Shown in pieces: positions 1 through 7,186 of a DNA stretch of 19,276 nucleotides (its first letter is position 1; each line of letters begins with the position of its first letter). The translations under genes were made by a program, and so were the position numbers. Source of the stretch: Elusimicrobiota bacterium (GTDB lineage: Bacteria > RUG730). The stretch is taken from the NCBI GenBank assembly GCA_031259185.1, contig JAIRLV010000150.1:1-19276 (forward strand), written 5' to 3'. A model generated the notes under the pieces. The model saw nothing but the letters and a program-made list of their open reading frames with translations, had not been told where the DNA came from and did not search any database.

Positions 1-1503
1 TTTTTCAGTTTTTTTATCTTCAATAATATTCATTTTTTCTTTTATAATTTTTTTTAACTCATTTTTGATATTTATAAGCAAGGTTTCTTTTGAATAAATT
101 TTTCCAGTTCCATGGCAATATGGACATTCTTCTGATAAAAAATTTAAAATACTTTCAGTTTTACGTTCTCTGGTCATCTCTATCAATCCCATTTTTGTTA
201 TAGGCAAAATTTCAATTTTTGCTTTATCCGATTTGACCGACTCTTTCATAGCCTCGAGAATTTTTTGTTTTTGTTCCTCTGAATACATATCTATAAAATC
301 TATAACAATAATTCCTCCGATATTTCGCAATCTTAATTGCAAGGCGATTTCTTTTACAGCTTCTAAGTTTGTTTTTAAAGTAACAGCTTCCAAACTTTCA
401 CCTTTTGTTTTTCCGCTATTTACATCAATTGCGCATAAAGATTCTGCTTCTTGAATAATTAGATATCCGCCAGATTTCAGATATATTTTTTGTTTGATAA
501 TATTTGCAAAAACAGACTCTAATTTATATTTTTCAAATAAACTCTCTTCCTCGTCATAAAGTGTGATTTTGCTTTTTAATTCTGGAGAATTTATATGAAC
601 AAAATTCAAAACTTTTTTATATTCTTTTTTAGAATCTATCAAAAATTCCGTTATATTTTGATTCAATTTTTCTCTAGCAATTTTTATTAAAATATTATAA
701 TCTTCATGTAAAAGTTCTGGATTTTTTATTGTATTTTTTAACTTTTCAAATTTATCCTTAACGTTTCCCCAAATTTTTAGTAGATATTTTATTTCTTTTT
801 TGAATATTTTTATTAAACATTTTGCGTCTAATTTTTCGGCTTCCGTTCTGCAAATAATCCCACCATCCAAAGATTTATTTTTAATCAATCTTTCTAAAGT
901 GTTTTTTAAACTTTCTCTTTTTTTTACATCAATTATATTTTTAGAAATCCATATCCCTTTATCAAAAGGTTTATAGACTAAATATTTACCTGGGAAAGAT
1001 ATGTCAGTTGTCGCTTTTGCGCCTTTTGTATTTATGGGTTCTTTTATTATTTGTATTAAAATTTTATCACCTTTTTTATAAGAATTGATATCAAAATCTT
1101 TTATTTCATTGAATGAAATATAAACTGATTTTTCTAATCCAGCATTCAAAAACATAGCCTCTAGATTAGGAAGAATACTTGTAATTGTTGCGATATAAAT
1201 ATTCCCTAAAATATTTTCATCATTTTCTCTTTGTATATATAAATCTGAAATTTCTAAATTATTCAAAATTACAATTCTAGTTTGTCCTTCTTGACAATTT
1301 GCTATTATTTTTGTATAGAGGAAACTATTTTTTTGATATTGATTTTTGTTAGTTTTTTCTATTTCACTTCTCGGAATATTTTCATCTTTACAAAACATTT
1401 TCTTTTTTGAAAAATTTATTTTTTCTTCAAATTTTATCTTTTGCGATGCGACTATTTTCTCTTTATTTCTATATGGCATATCTTTTAATTTTGAATTGAT
1501 CAT
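1..1503 (-). CDS. rng: Ribonuclease G/E family endoribonuclease, partial (3' end beyond the window)
   Basis: Reading the minus strand from ATG at 1503 gives an uninterrupted frame of 501 codons to base 1, so the C-terminus lies outside the window. RNase G/E is a cytoplasmic, metal-dependent, single-strand endoribonuclease acting in rRNA maturation and mRNA decay. After an atypical charged N-terminal extension of about 65 residues come an S1-like segment (about 66-135), the catalytic DNase I-like domain with AIDVNSGK (D360) and VIDFIDM (D402), corresponding to the two metal-binding aspartates of E. coli RNase E, and the zinc-link motif CPYCHGTG (C460, C463). All diagnostic residues are intact. 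The length suits RNase G rather than a long RNase E with a degradosome tail. No clear ribosome binding site precedes 1503; ATG at 1479 is an alternative start. The gene diverges from pfp. Confidence 0.93.
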   Translation of the reverse strand, partial: MINSKLKDMPYRNKEKIVASQKIKFEEKINFSKKKMFCKDENIPRSEIEKTNKNQYQKNSFLYTKIIANCQEGQTRIVILNNLEISDLYIQRENDENILGNIYIATITSILPNLEAMFLNAGLEKSVYISFNEIKDFDINSYKKGDKILIQIIKEPINTKGAKATTDISFPGKYLVYKPFDKGIWISKNIIDVKKRESLKNTLERLIKNKSLDGGIICRTEAEKLDAKCLIKIFKKEIKYLLKIWGNVKDKFEKLKNTIKNPELLHEDYNILIKIAREKLNQNITEFLIDSKKEYKKVLNFVHINSPELKSKITLYDEEESLFEKYKLESVFANIIKQKIYLKSGGYLIIQEAESLCAIDVNSGKTKGESLEAVTLKTNLEAVKEIALQLRLRNIGGIIVIDFIDMYSEEQKQKILEAMKESVKSDKAKIEILPITKMGLIEMTRERKTESILNFLSEECPYCHGTGKIYSKETLLINIKNELKKIIKEKMNIIEDKKTEK

Positions 1504-2046
1504 TTTTTTTATTTTTGTTAATTTAAATTTTTAAATCCATACTAGGTTATATGTGTATAAAAATGCTTGTCGTATAATATTTTATACTAAATTTATCATT
1601 TTTTTATGATATTGATATTTTTTATTCTTTATGTTATAATAAATTACGCTATTTGACTATCAAAAATATTTGAATTTTGATTATTTAAACAAGCTATAAT
1701 TTATGTTTTTCAATTTTTATTATACAATTTACAAAGCAATTTATAAAGATTTTTGTCATATTATACCTAATTTTCGCTTTTTTTTAATACTTTCAACTCT
1801 ATTTTTTGGATGCTTCTAAACTTTTTTACGCAAAATAATTTAATTATTTGTTTTTTAACGTTTAATTTAATATTTTTATTGGTTTTTGCATATTTTAATT
1901 CAGAGATATTTTTTTATTTCTTATAACTCAAATAGCCAAAATTTTAGAAAGTTAAGCAAATTAAAAGTTAAAACAATATTAATATAAAATTAATTTAAAA
2001 TCTAAAACACAAAATTATATATATATTTCTGTTAAAATAAATTTTA

Positions 2047-2075
2047 TTGACTATATAAAAATAAAGGGTTAGAAT
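2047..2075 (+). promoter_or_regulatory. Sigma70-type promoter candidate for pfp
   Basis: TTGACT (2047-2052), a 17-bp spacer, then TAGAAT (2070-2075): one mismatch to the -35 consensus and one or two to the -10, at ideal spacing. It implies a 5' UTR of roughly 110 nt before the pfp start at 2193. Confidence 0.6.
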
Positions 2076-2158
2076 GTCGCTTTTGCAATTTCTACTCATT
2101 AAAAAATTATTGCTTTTATATCTTTAATATTTATTGAAAATTTTAATAAAAAATAAAG

Positions 2159-2174
2159 TGAGACATTTGTCTCA
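2159..2174. promoter_or_regulatory. Short perfect inverted repeat just upstream of the pfp ribosome binding site
   Basis: TGAGACA-TT-TGTCTCA is a perfect 7-bp inverted repeat with a 2-nt centre, ending 4 nt before AAGGAG (2179-2184). It could be an operator for a dimeric regulator; as RNA, a 2-nt loop would be too tight unless the inner pairs open. Downstream of the candidate promoter, it would lie in the 5' UTR. Confidence 0.4.
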
Positions 2175-2192
2175 ATTTAAGGAGATTGAAAA

Positions 2193-3398
2193 ATGAATTT
2201 AGGTATTATTACAAGCGGTGGGGATTGCGGAGGATTAAATGCAGTTGTAAAAGGCGCTGCAAAAGCTGCAAATAATTTAGGAATAAAGATTTTTGTTATT
2301 CCAAATGGCTATGCTGGGCTTTATAATTTGATAGAATTTGATTCTCTTGTTGAATTAAGCGTTAAAAGAACAGAAGAATTTTCAGCCGTTTTTGCTGGTT
2401 CAGAAGCAGGACATTCAAGAGTTAAAATAAAAAAGATTGACGACCCAATTAAATATGAAAGGATAAAAGAAGGTCTGAAAAAGTTTGATATAGATGGACT
2501 TGTTATTTCTGGCGGAGATGATACAGGAAACGTTATCGTTGATCTTCTAAATCAAGGCATAAAGTGTGTGCATGCGCCGAAAACTATGGATCTGGACTTG
2601 CAGCCTTATTCAGTCGGCGGAGATTCAACAATAAATAGAATTGCGAGCTTTGTCTTTGATTTAAAAACCACTGGTAAAACCCATAATCGCGTTATAGTTG
2701 TAGAAGTATTTGGAAGATATGCAGGGCATACAGCGTTTAGAGGCGGAATAGGAGCAGAAGCTGATGCGATTCTAATTCCAGAAATACCAACAGATTTTGA
2801 TATTTTATATAAAGACGTAAAAACAAAACTTTGTAAAAGAATTAAAGAAAATGATGTTTATGCAGGGACATATACGATAGTTGTCGCAGAAGGGATGAAA
2901 GATGCTAGTGGAAAAGAAATTGTTGATGAAACAGCCGGGCTCGATTCTTTTGGACACAAAAAATTAGCTGGCGCTGGGAAATATGTTTGTCAAGAATTAA
3001 ATAAAAGGTTTGGAAAAGATATTGAAATAACAAAATTTATGAAGGAAACTAAATTGTATGTAAAAGGTTTATATGAAATACCAGAAGTACGAGAAGTAAG
3101 ACCTGGACATTTGGTAAGATGTGGGAAATCATCAGCATTTGATGTGAATTTCGGGCTACAAATTGGTGGAGCGGCAGTAATATTATTAAAAAACGATATT
3201 TATGGCGTAAGCGTGGTCGATGTAAAAAATGGAAAAATTAGATATATGAAAACTCAAGATGCAATTATTCAAAGACATGTTGATGAAAAAATGGTATCTT
3301 TTTATGAAAAATTAGGCTTTTGTTTTGGCAGAAAAGTTAACGATGACGAAAAAATAGATTTTGAATTATTGACTTGCCAACCTGAAAGGTATCTTTAA
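2193..3398 (+). CDS. pfp: 6-phosphofructokinase, pyrophosphate-dependent type
   Basis: This 401-residue cytoplasmic enzyme phosphorylates fructose 6-phosphate to fructose 1,6-bisphosphate in glycolysis. The N-terminal TSGGDCGGLNA (8-17) is the phosphofructokinase nucleotide/phosphate loop. Two specificity positions indicate PPi rather than ATP as donor: GGDDT (107-111) has Asp110 where ATP enzymes have Gly, and PKT (129-131) has Lys130 where ATP enzymes have Gly. The catalytic motif, usually TIDND, reads TMDLD (131-135), keeping both aspartates (D133, D135). FGRYAGH (173-179) is the sugar-phosphate binding motif. Start choice is firm: AAGGAG at 2179-2184 is 8 nt before ATG. The gene is clearly richer in GC than the cas genes downstream (25 of 60 bases in 2221-2280). 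PPi use makes the step reversible and saves ATP, as in many anaerobes; donor preference is inferred from residues only. Confidence 0.92.
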   Translation: MNLGIITSGGDCGGLNAVVKGAAKAANNLGIKIFVIPNGYAGLYNLIEFDSLVELSVKRTEEFSAVFAGSEAGHSRVKIKKIDDPIKYERIKEGLKKFDIDGLVISGGDDTGNVIVDLLNQGIKCVHAPKTMDLDLQPYSVGGDSTINRIASFVFDLKTTGKTHNRVIVVEVFGRYAGHTAFRGGIGAEADAILIPEIPTDFDILYKDVKTKLCKRIKENDVYAGTYTIVVAEGMKDASGKEIVDETAGLDSFGHKKLAGAGKYVCQELNKRFGKDIEITKFMKETKLYVKGLYEIPEVREVRPGHLVRCGKSSAFDVNFGLQIGGAAVILLKNDIYGVSVVDVKNGKIRYMKTQDAIIQRHVDEKMVSFYEKLGFCFGRKVNDDEKIDFELLTCQPERYL

Positions 3399-3661
3399 AA
3401 ATAATTTTTATTGTGGCAAATTAAAAAATGTACTAAAGATTATCCAAGCAAAAAAAGAAAGTAATGTTTTAAATAAAAATAGTAATTTTAAGCAATTTTA
3501 AATAAGAATATATTAAAAACTGTTTTTTGATAGATTTTAGCGTTTAATTACGATGAAGGTTGTTTGGGTATAGTATTAGTTTGGAATTTTATTCCCTCGC
3601 TTATAAGAAGTATATGGAATGTAGCTGGGAGGATAAGCAAAAAATTTTATAAACGTTTTGC
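3399..3661. other. Gene-free region after pfp, with a possible coding remnant
   Basis: No complete gene and no GC-rich terminator is visible here. From 3534 to 3662 an open frame of 43 codons without an ATG runs to TGA at 3663-3665. Its base composition is richer in GC than its surroundings and the translation looks protein-like (hydrophobic stretch with Trp residues, then a basic tail), so it may be the end of a decayed gene. It ends inside the -35 box of the next promoter. I do not recognise it. Confidence 0.35.
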
Positions 3662-3690
3662 TTGACATTTATTTTTATTTTAAGTATACT
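3662..3690 (+). promoter_or_regulatory. Near-consensus sigma70 promoter, predicted target of the CRISPR-like RNA downstream
   Basis: TTGACA (3662-3667), exactly 17 bp, then TATACT (3685-3690): the best promoter in the window. Transcription would begin near 3697 and read the small peptide frame, the tandem repeats and, without termination, the CRISPR-like unit and cas8. The -10 region carries a 10-of-11 match (3683-3693) to the start of the pseudo-spacer at 3959, with TTA in the PAM position (3680-3682). This suggests repression by Cascade. Confidence 0.75.
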
Positions 3691-3722
3691 ATAAAAAATT
3701 TAAAGTTTGGTAACAAAAATTT

Positions 3723-3791
3723 ATGAAAAAATATTTGATAAAATTACTTCTTTTTTTACAAAGAATCATGTATAAAAAGAATCATGTATAA
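3723..3791 (+). CDS. Putative 22-residue hydrophobic basic peptide (candidate toxin or leader peptide)
   Basis: ATG at 3723, about 26 nt after the predicted transcription start, opens 22 codons ending TAA at 3789-3791. The product starts MKKYLIKLLLFLQR and ends MYKKNHV: a lysine-rich N-terminus, a short Leu/Ile/Phe core and a basic tail, the look of small membrane-active peptides. Its last seven codons are the first copy of the micro-frame repeated in the tandem array. There is no good Shine-Dalgarno sequence (only TTTGG), so translation is uncertain. By position it corresponds to creT in CreTA modules; known CreT toxins act as RNAs that sequester rare tRNAs rather than as peptides. I see no sequence match that settles the function. 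Confidence 0.3.
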   Translation: MKKYLIKLLLFLQRIMYKKNHV

Positions 3792-3855
3792 AAAGAATCA
3801 TGTATAAAAAGAATCATGTATAAAAAGAATCATGTATAAAAAGAATCATGTATAA
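3763..3855 (+). repeat. Tandem repeat: six copies of a 16-bp unit
   Basis: The unit GAATCATGTATAAAAA repeats with perfect 16-bp period, starting at 3763, 3779, 3795, 3811, 3827 and 3843; the sixth copy diverges after 13 bases. There are no spacers, so it is not a CRISPR array. Every unit has an ATG, and each of the first five opens an identical overlapping 7-codon frame (MYKKNHV, stop TAA in the next unit). The sixth ATG (3848) opens 35 codons ending at 3955, with several ATA codons. It could be a set of operator sites, a ribosome or tRNA trap within a toxin RNA, or a slippage-prone minisatellite. Confidence 0.9.
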
Positions 3856-3872
3856 TGGTAATATTTATAGTT

Positions 3873-3900
3873 TTGATATATTAGTAAAATTATATATATA
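3873..3900 (+). promoter_or_regulatory. Possible promoter for the CRISPR-like RNA
   Basis: TTGATA (3873-3878), 16 bp, TATATA (3895-3900). The region is so AT-rich that -10-like sequences are expected by chance, so this is weak. Initiation near 3907 would put the first degenerate repeat close to the 5' end of the transcript. Confidence 0.28.
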
Positions 3901-3917
3901 TTTTTCGAAAAATATAT
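3896..3917. promoter_or_regulatory. 22-bp perfect palindrome, possible operator or weak hairpin
   Basis: ATATATTTTT-CG-AAAAATATAT is a perfect palindrome between the tandem repeats and the CRISPR-like unit. As RNA it could form an A/U hairpin separating a toxin RNA from the CRISPR-like RNA; as DNA it could be a protein-binding site. No GC-rich stem supports a strong terminator. Confidence 0.4.
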
Positions 3918-3941
3918 GTAAAATAATAGAATCTAAAATAA

Positions 3942-4011
3942 AAAAAAAAGATTGAAACAGTATTCTATACGGGGACACTTGCTTAATATCCAGGGAAATA
4001 AGGGTTGAAAA
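3942..4011 (+). ncRNA. Mini-CRISPR-like RNA (CreA/CreR-like): pseudo-repeat, pseudo-spacer, pseudo-repeat
   Basis: Compared with the array repeat at 19088, 3942-3958 matches its last 17 positions at 15 of 17 and ends in the exact 3' handle GATTGAAAC, the part that becomes the crRNA 5' handle. After a short pseudo-spacer from 3959, positions 3983-4011 match repeat positions 9-37 at 23 of 29, including TTAAT, TCCAG and the TTGAAA end; the first eight repeat positions have decayed. The pseudo-spacer is 16 nt if the second repeat is counted full length, 24 nt from the detectable match. It starts AGTATTCTATA and matches the -10 region of the promoter at 3662-3690 except at position 6. This layout upstream of a type I-B cas8 is that of CreA/CreR RNAs, which guide Cascade to repress a promoter using limited complementarity. 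No experimental evidence is available here. Confidence 0.7.
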
Positions 4012-4063
4012 AATTTATATATAAAAAGTTATTAATGTAAATTGTGATAAGAGGCTAATAATT

Positions 4064-6103
4064 ATGTTAAAAAGTTTATTTGAAATAGGCAAATATATTT
4101 GTGAAAAAGAACAAAAAGATCCATTAACATTATCTTTAAAAGAGCAATTTGAGAATTTTGAAATAACAAGAGAAATAACTATAAAATTAGAAGCAGAAAA
4201 TGAAAATATTAAATTTGTTTCAGTAGAAAAACCAATAGAAATAGATAAAAAAAATAGTGAGAAATATGGTATTTTGCAAACAGAAAAAAGAGGTGCTAAT
4301 ATTATGTTATTTTATATTTTTGAAGGTAAAGAAGCAAAAACAATACATAAAAATAGGAAAAAAAGTAGTGGAAAAAATATAGAAAATATTATAGTTGGAT
4401 TTGAAGATAATATTATAAAATTTTTTGATAATGAGAATAAATACAAAAAAGTTTTATTAGAAAATTATAATAATATAAAAGAAGCTTTATTATCTTTTGA
4501 TTATTCTAAAGATGATAAATATTTATTGACATTGAGTATAAACGGAAAATATCCAGATGAAATAGAAGAATTTAAAATAACATTGAAGGATATATTACAT
4601 AAAAAAAATATAGATAAATCTAATGGAAAATCATTTTCTGCTAAAAAACTATGTTCATTTTGTAATAATAAAAAAAAATTAGTTGGATATTTAAATCTAA
4701 ACGAAAATTTTGCATTTTTTAATTTTGCAAAGAAAATATTTGTAAGAAATTATAATAACGGAAATGCTTATAAAAATAATGGAATTTGTGAAGATTGTGC
4801 CAATTATATAAACTGTGCTAGCCATTACATTAATCATAATTTAAGATTTTTTGACAAATCTATAAATAATGAAAAAAAAGAATTTATAGTTTTGCCTATT
4901 TTTAATAATAAAGAAAGTTTTTATTGTTTAATGAATACTATTAAGGAAAAATTTAAAAAAAACAATATTTCTAACAAAAATAAAGATAATATTAATATTT
5001 TGGAGGAAATTATCGCTGATTTAGATTCAAAGATCCAATTTAATATTATGTTTATATCTTATAAACAAAATAGTCAAAGTAGAGAAATTATTAAATATAT
5101 TCAAGAAGTTTTGCCTTCTCATTTAGCATGGATATTAGATATTAACGAAAAAATAGAATATAAATTAAGAAAAGAAAAGAAAAAAGATGACTTATATTTT
5201 TTACCTTTAGCAACAATCTGGAATATTATTACTCATAATGATTTATTTCACAATGAAAAGATTAAAGATTATCAATATAATGAATATTTGAATTTTGTTT
5301 CTTCAATTTTTAATAAAAATGAAAAAATAAGTTATAAATTTTTTCAAAATTTATATAATAATTATTTAATAGAAATTATTCAAAGACATAATGATGAACA
5401 ATTAAAAAATGTGGAGTTTAAAATTTTAATGCTTTTTTATTTGAATATATTTTTATTAGAAATAAATATATTTTATGATAAATATAATAAAAAGGAGGAA
5501 TATGTGATACAAAATAATTTTAATCTTGATGAACTTAAAAGAAAATTTGAATTGGAGTTTTCAAATGCCAATTTTGTAGAACAATATTGGAAACAATTCA
5601 AAGATTATTCTGACTTTTACGATTCGACTGAAAAATGTCTTGCTTTTCTTATGGGGAAATTAGTAGCTGAAACGAAATATATAAGAAAAGATAAAGGAAG
5701 CTGGTTAGATGGTTGGCTTTCAAATTTTTCTACAAATGTTTATAAATTTGATCAATTATTAGAGAGATGCATTGAAACACTTAGTATAGAATATGCTTTG
5801 AGAGAAAAACAGAATAATATTTTGGCTATTATAGGTTTTTTTTCTAGTTTAACATGCATAGATAAATTAGAAAAAAATAGAGATTATCTAATATTTCCTT
5901 TTGCCAAAGGGTTTACATTTTTTTATAAGAATATAAATAAAATAAAAAAAGATGAATTTGACATGATTTTAGATAAATTAGATGATGATGAAAACAGAAA
6001 AATATTATCAGACAATTACACTTTAAACAATGAAGAAAATGTTTATAAATTAAAAGAAAATTTAGATGAAAAAATAAAAGAAAAAATTTTAGATTTAATT
6101 TAA
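4064..6103 (+). CDS. cas8b: Type I-B Cascade large subunit Cas8b (Csh1-like), module 1
   Basis: This 679-residue protein is the first gene of the first interference module. Cas8 is the large subunit of Cascade: it reads the PAM and stabilises the R-loop before Cas3 recruitment. Sequence support is a Csh1/TM1802-type zinc finger, CSFC (C197, C200) with ICEDC (C242, C245) about 40 residues later, in a long, Lys/Asn/Ile-rich protein of the usual size, and above all its place directly before cas7-cas5-cas3. The N-terminal opening (LFEIGKYI) resembles the other Cas8 here, but overall similarity looks low. AAGAGG at 4049-4054 lies 9 nt before ATG. Its stop overlaps the ribosome binding site of cas7. 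Base composition is extremely AT-rich (9 G/C of 60 in 4561-4620). The exact Cas8 subfamily is uncertain. Confidence 0.82.
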   Translation: MLKSLFEIGKYICEKEQKDPLTLSLKEQFENFEITREITIKLEAENENIKFVSVEKPIEIDKKNSEKYGILQTEKRGANIMLFYIFEGKEAKTIHKNRKKSSGKNIENIIVGFEDNIIKFFDNENKYKKVLLENYNNIKEALLSFDYSKDDKYLLTLSINGKYPDEIEEFKITLKDILHKKNIDKSNGKSFSAKKLCSFCNNKKKLVGYLNLNENFAFFNFAKKIFVRNYNNGNAYKNNGICEDCANYINCASHYINHNLRFFDKSINNEKKEFIVLPIFNNKESFYCLMNTIKEKFKKNNISNKNKDNINILEEIIADLDSKIQFNIMFISYKQNSQSREIIKYIQEVLPSHLAWILDINEKIEYKLRKEKKKDDLYFLPLATIWNIITHNDLFHNEKIKDYQYNEYLNFVSSIFNKNEKISYKFFQNLYNNYLIEIIQRHNDEQLKNVEFKILMLFYLNIFLLEINIFYDKYNKKEEYVIQNNFNLDELKRKFELEFSNANFVEQYWKQFKDYSDFYDSTEKCLAFLMGKLVAETKYIRKDKGSWLDGWLSNFSTNVYKFDQLLERCIETLSIEYALREKQNNILAIIGFFSSLTCIDKLEKNRDYLIFPFAKGFTFFYKNINKIKKDEFDMILDKLDDDENRKILSDNYTLNNEENVYKLKENLDEKIKEKILDLI

Positions 6104-6115
6104 GGAGAAAATTAA

Positions 6116-7153
6116 ATGGAAAACAATAGTTTAAGTTTTGAAAAAAGAGTTGCAATTTATTTCGCTTATGAGGGATATAACAATAACCCAAACGGTGATC
6201 CAGCAAATGAAAATAAGCCTAGACAATATACTGGAAAAGAAGTTTTGACGACAGATGTCTCAAGCAAAAGAGATGATAGAGATTATTTGATTGGTTTGAA
6301 TTCAAATGTAGTTTTTTTGAGACAACAAGAAAAAGAAGATGGGCATACAATGAAGATGGATGATCTTTTAAGGAAACATTTGTCTATACTAGTAAATAGC
6401 TTAAAAGGAAAAAACGATAAAAAGAATAATATTGCTAATTCTGTTAAAGTTAAATATTTATTAAACAGATTTATAGATTTGAAATTTTTTGGAGCAGCCT
6501 TTACTGGAGACTCAAAAAAAGAAGATTCTTTAAAAGAAAGTGTTACAGGTATGATTCAAAAATCTTTTGGAGTTAGTCTAAATTATCCAAACGTTCTTCC
6601 AGTTAAGATAACGACTGTTTTAGCAACAAAAGACGATACAAAAGCTGGAACAGGCTCTATGGGAACAAAATATGTGCTTGATTATTATTATATTCATCAA
6701 GATATTATAATTAATCCAAAATCTTTAAAAACTTGGGGGGTTAGTTTTACAGAAGATGATTTTAAAATCTTTGAAAAAACTCAATGGAGTTCAATCAAAG
6801 ATGATATAACACATTCAAAGCTTGATAGGGAACCTTTGATAATGATAGAGATATTTTTTAAAGATGATGATTTTTACTTTTTACCAATGAAATATGTTAA
6901 ATCAAAAAATAAAGAAAAAGTGAAAAATTTTGAAGGATTAGAAATAGATTTTTCTGAGCTTGTAGAAAAGATAGATAATGAGAAAACCAACATAGAAAAA
7001 ATTAGATACAAGGTTAACGGTAAGGTAAAAAATTTATTTGAAACAGATTTTTTAATAAAATTAAATGAAATTACAAAAGAAGAAATAGAATTTATTCAAA
7101 AAGAGAAAATAACTACTATATTAAGTCAATATGAAAACTATAAAATTTTTTAA
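6116..7153 (+). CDS. cas7: Type I-B Cascade backbone Cas7 (Csh2-like), module 1
   Basis: At 345 residues this is a RAMP-family Cas7, several copies of which form the helical backbone that holds the crRNA spacer in Cascade. The N-terminal NPNGDP (24-29) followed by ENKPR is the signature of Csh2/Cas7 proteins. The next block, usually SDVRLKR-like, is divergent here (TDVSSKRDDRDYLIG), and the protein is about 40 residues longer than the module 2 copy. A Gly-rich stretch (AGTGSMGTKY) may correspond to the crRNA-contacting loop. AAGGAGA at 6102-6108 gives a firm start. The 12-nt gap to cas8 indicates co-transcription and coupled translation. Confidence 0.88.
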   Translation: MENNSLSFEKRVAIYFAYEGYNNNPNGDPANENKPRQYTGKEVLTTDVSSKRDDRDYLIGLNSNVVFLRQQEKEDGHTMKMDDLLRKHLSILVNSLKGKNDKKNNIANSVKVKYLLNRFIDLKFFGAAFTGDSKKEDSLKESVTGMIQKSFGVSLNYPNVLPVKITTVLATKDDTKAGTGSMGTKYVLDYYYIHQDIIINPKSLKTWGVSFTEDDFKIFEKTQWSSIKDDITHSKLDREPLIMIEIFFKDDDFYFLPMKYVKSKNKEKVKNFEGLEIDFSELVEKIDNEKTNIEKIRYKVNGKVKNLFETDFLIKLNEITKEEIEFIQKEKITTILSQYENYKIF

Positions 7154-7186
7154 TATAATGAAAAAAATAATTAAGAGAGTTTGATT

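Larger units (their letters stand above)
1504..2192. other. Gene-free divergent intergenic region, 689 bp
   Basis: This stretch between rng (minus) and pfp (plus) is extremely AT-rich. I see no coding frame, tRNA, or GC-rich terminator hairpin in it. The only supported elements are the pfp promoter candidate (2047-2075) and a short inverted repeat (2159-2174) close to the pfp start. I found no convincing -35/-10 pair for rng on the minus strand. Confidence 0.6.

Noticed and set aside
233-454. Plus-strand reading frame of 73 codons
   Set aside because: It lies opposite the conserved catalytic domain of rng, has no ribosome binding site and encodes no recognisable protein.
3572-3577. AGTATT upstream of the promoter as a target of the pseudo-spacer
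   Set aside because: Only six bases match and pairing stops at once; expected by chance in AT-rich DNA.
3763-3855. Tandem repeats as a second CRISPR array
   Set aside because: The 16-bp units follow each other without spacers and do not resemble the array repeat.
3959-3970. TATTCT at 3961-3966 as the -10 box of a cas promoter
   Set aside because: No -35-like sequence lies 16-18 bp upstream, where the sequence is an A-rich run; the flanking degenerate repeats explain the position better.
5913-6206. Minus-strand reading frame of 97 codons across the cas8-cas7 junction
   Set aside because: A shadow of A-rich coding sequence on the other strand: low-complexity Phe/Leu/His product and no start signals.
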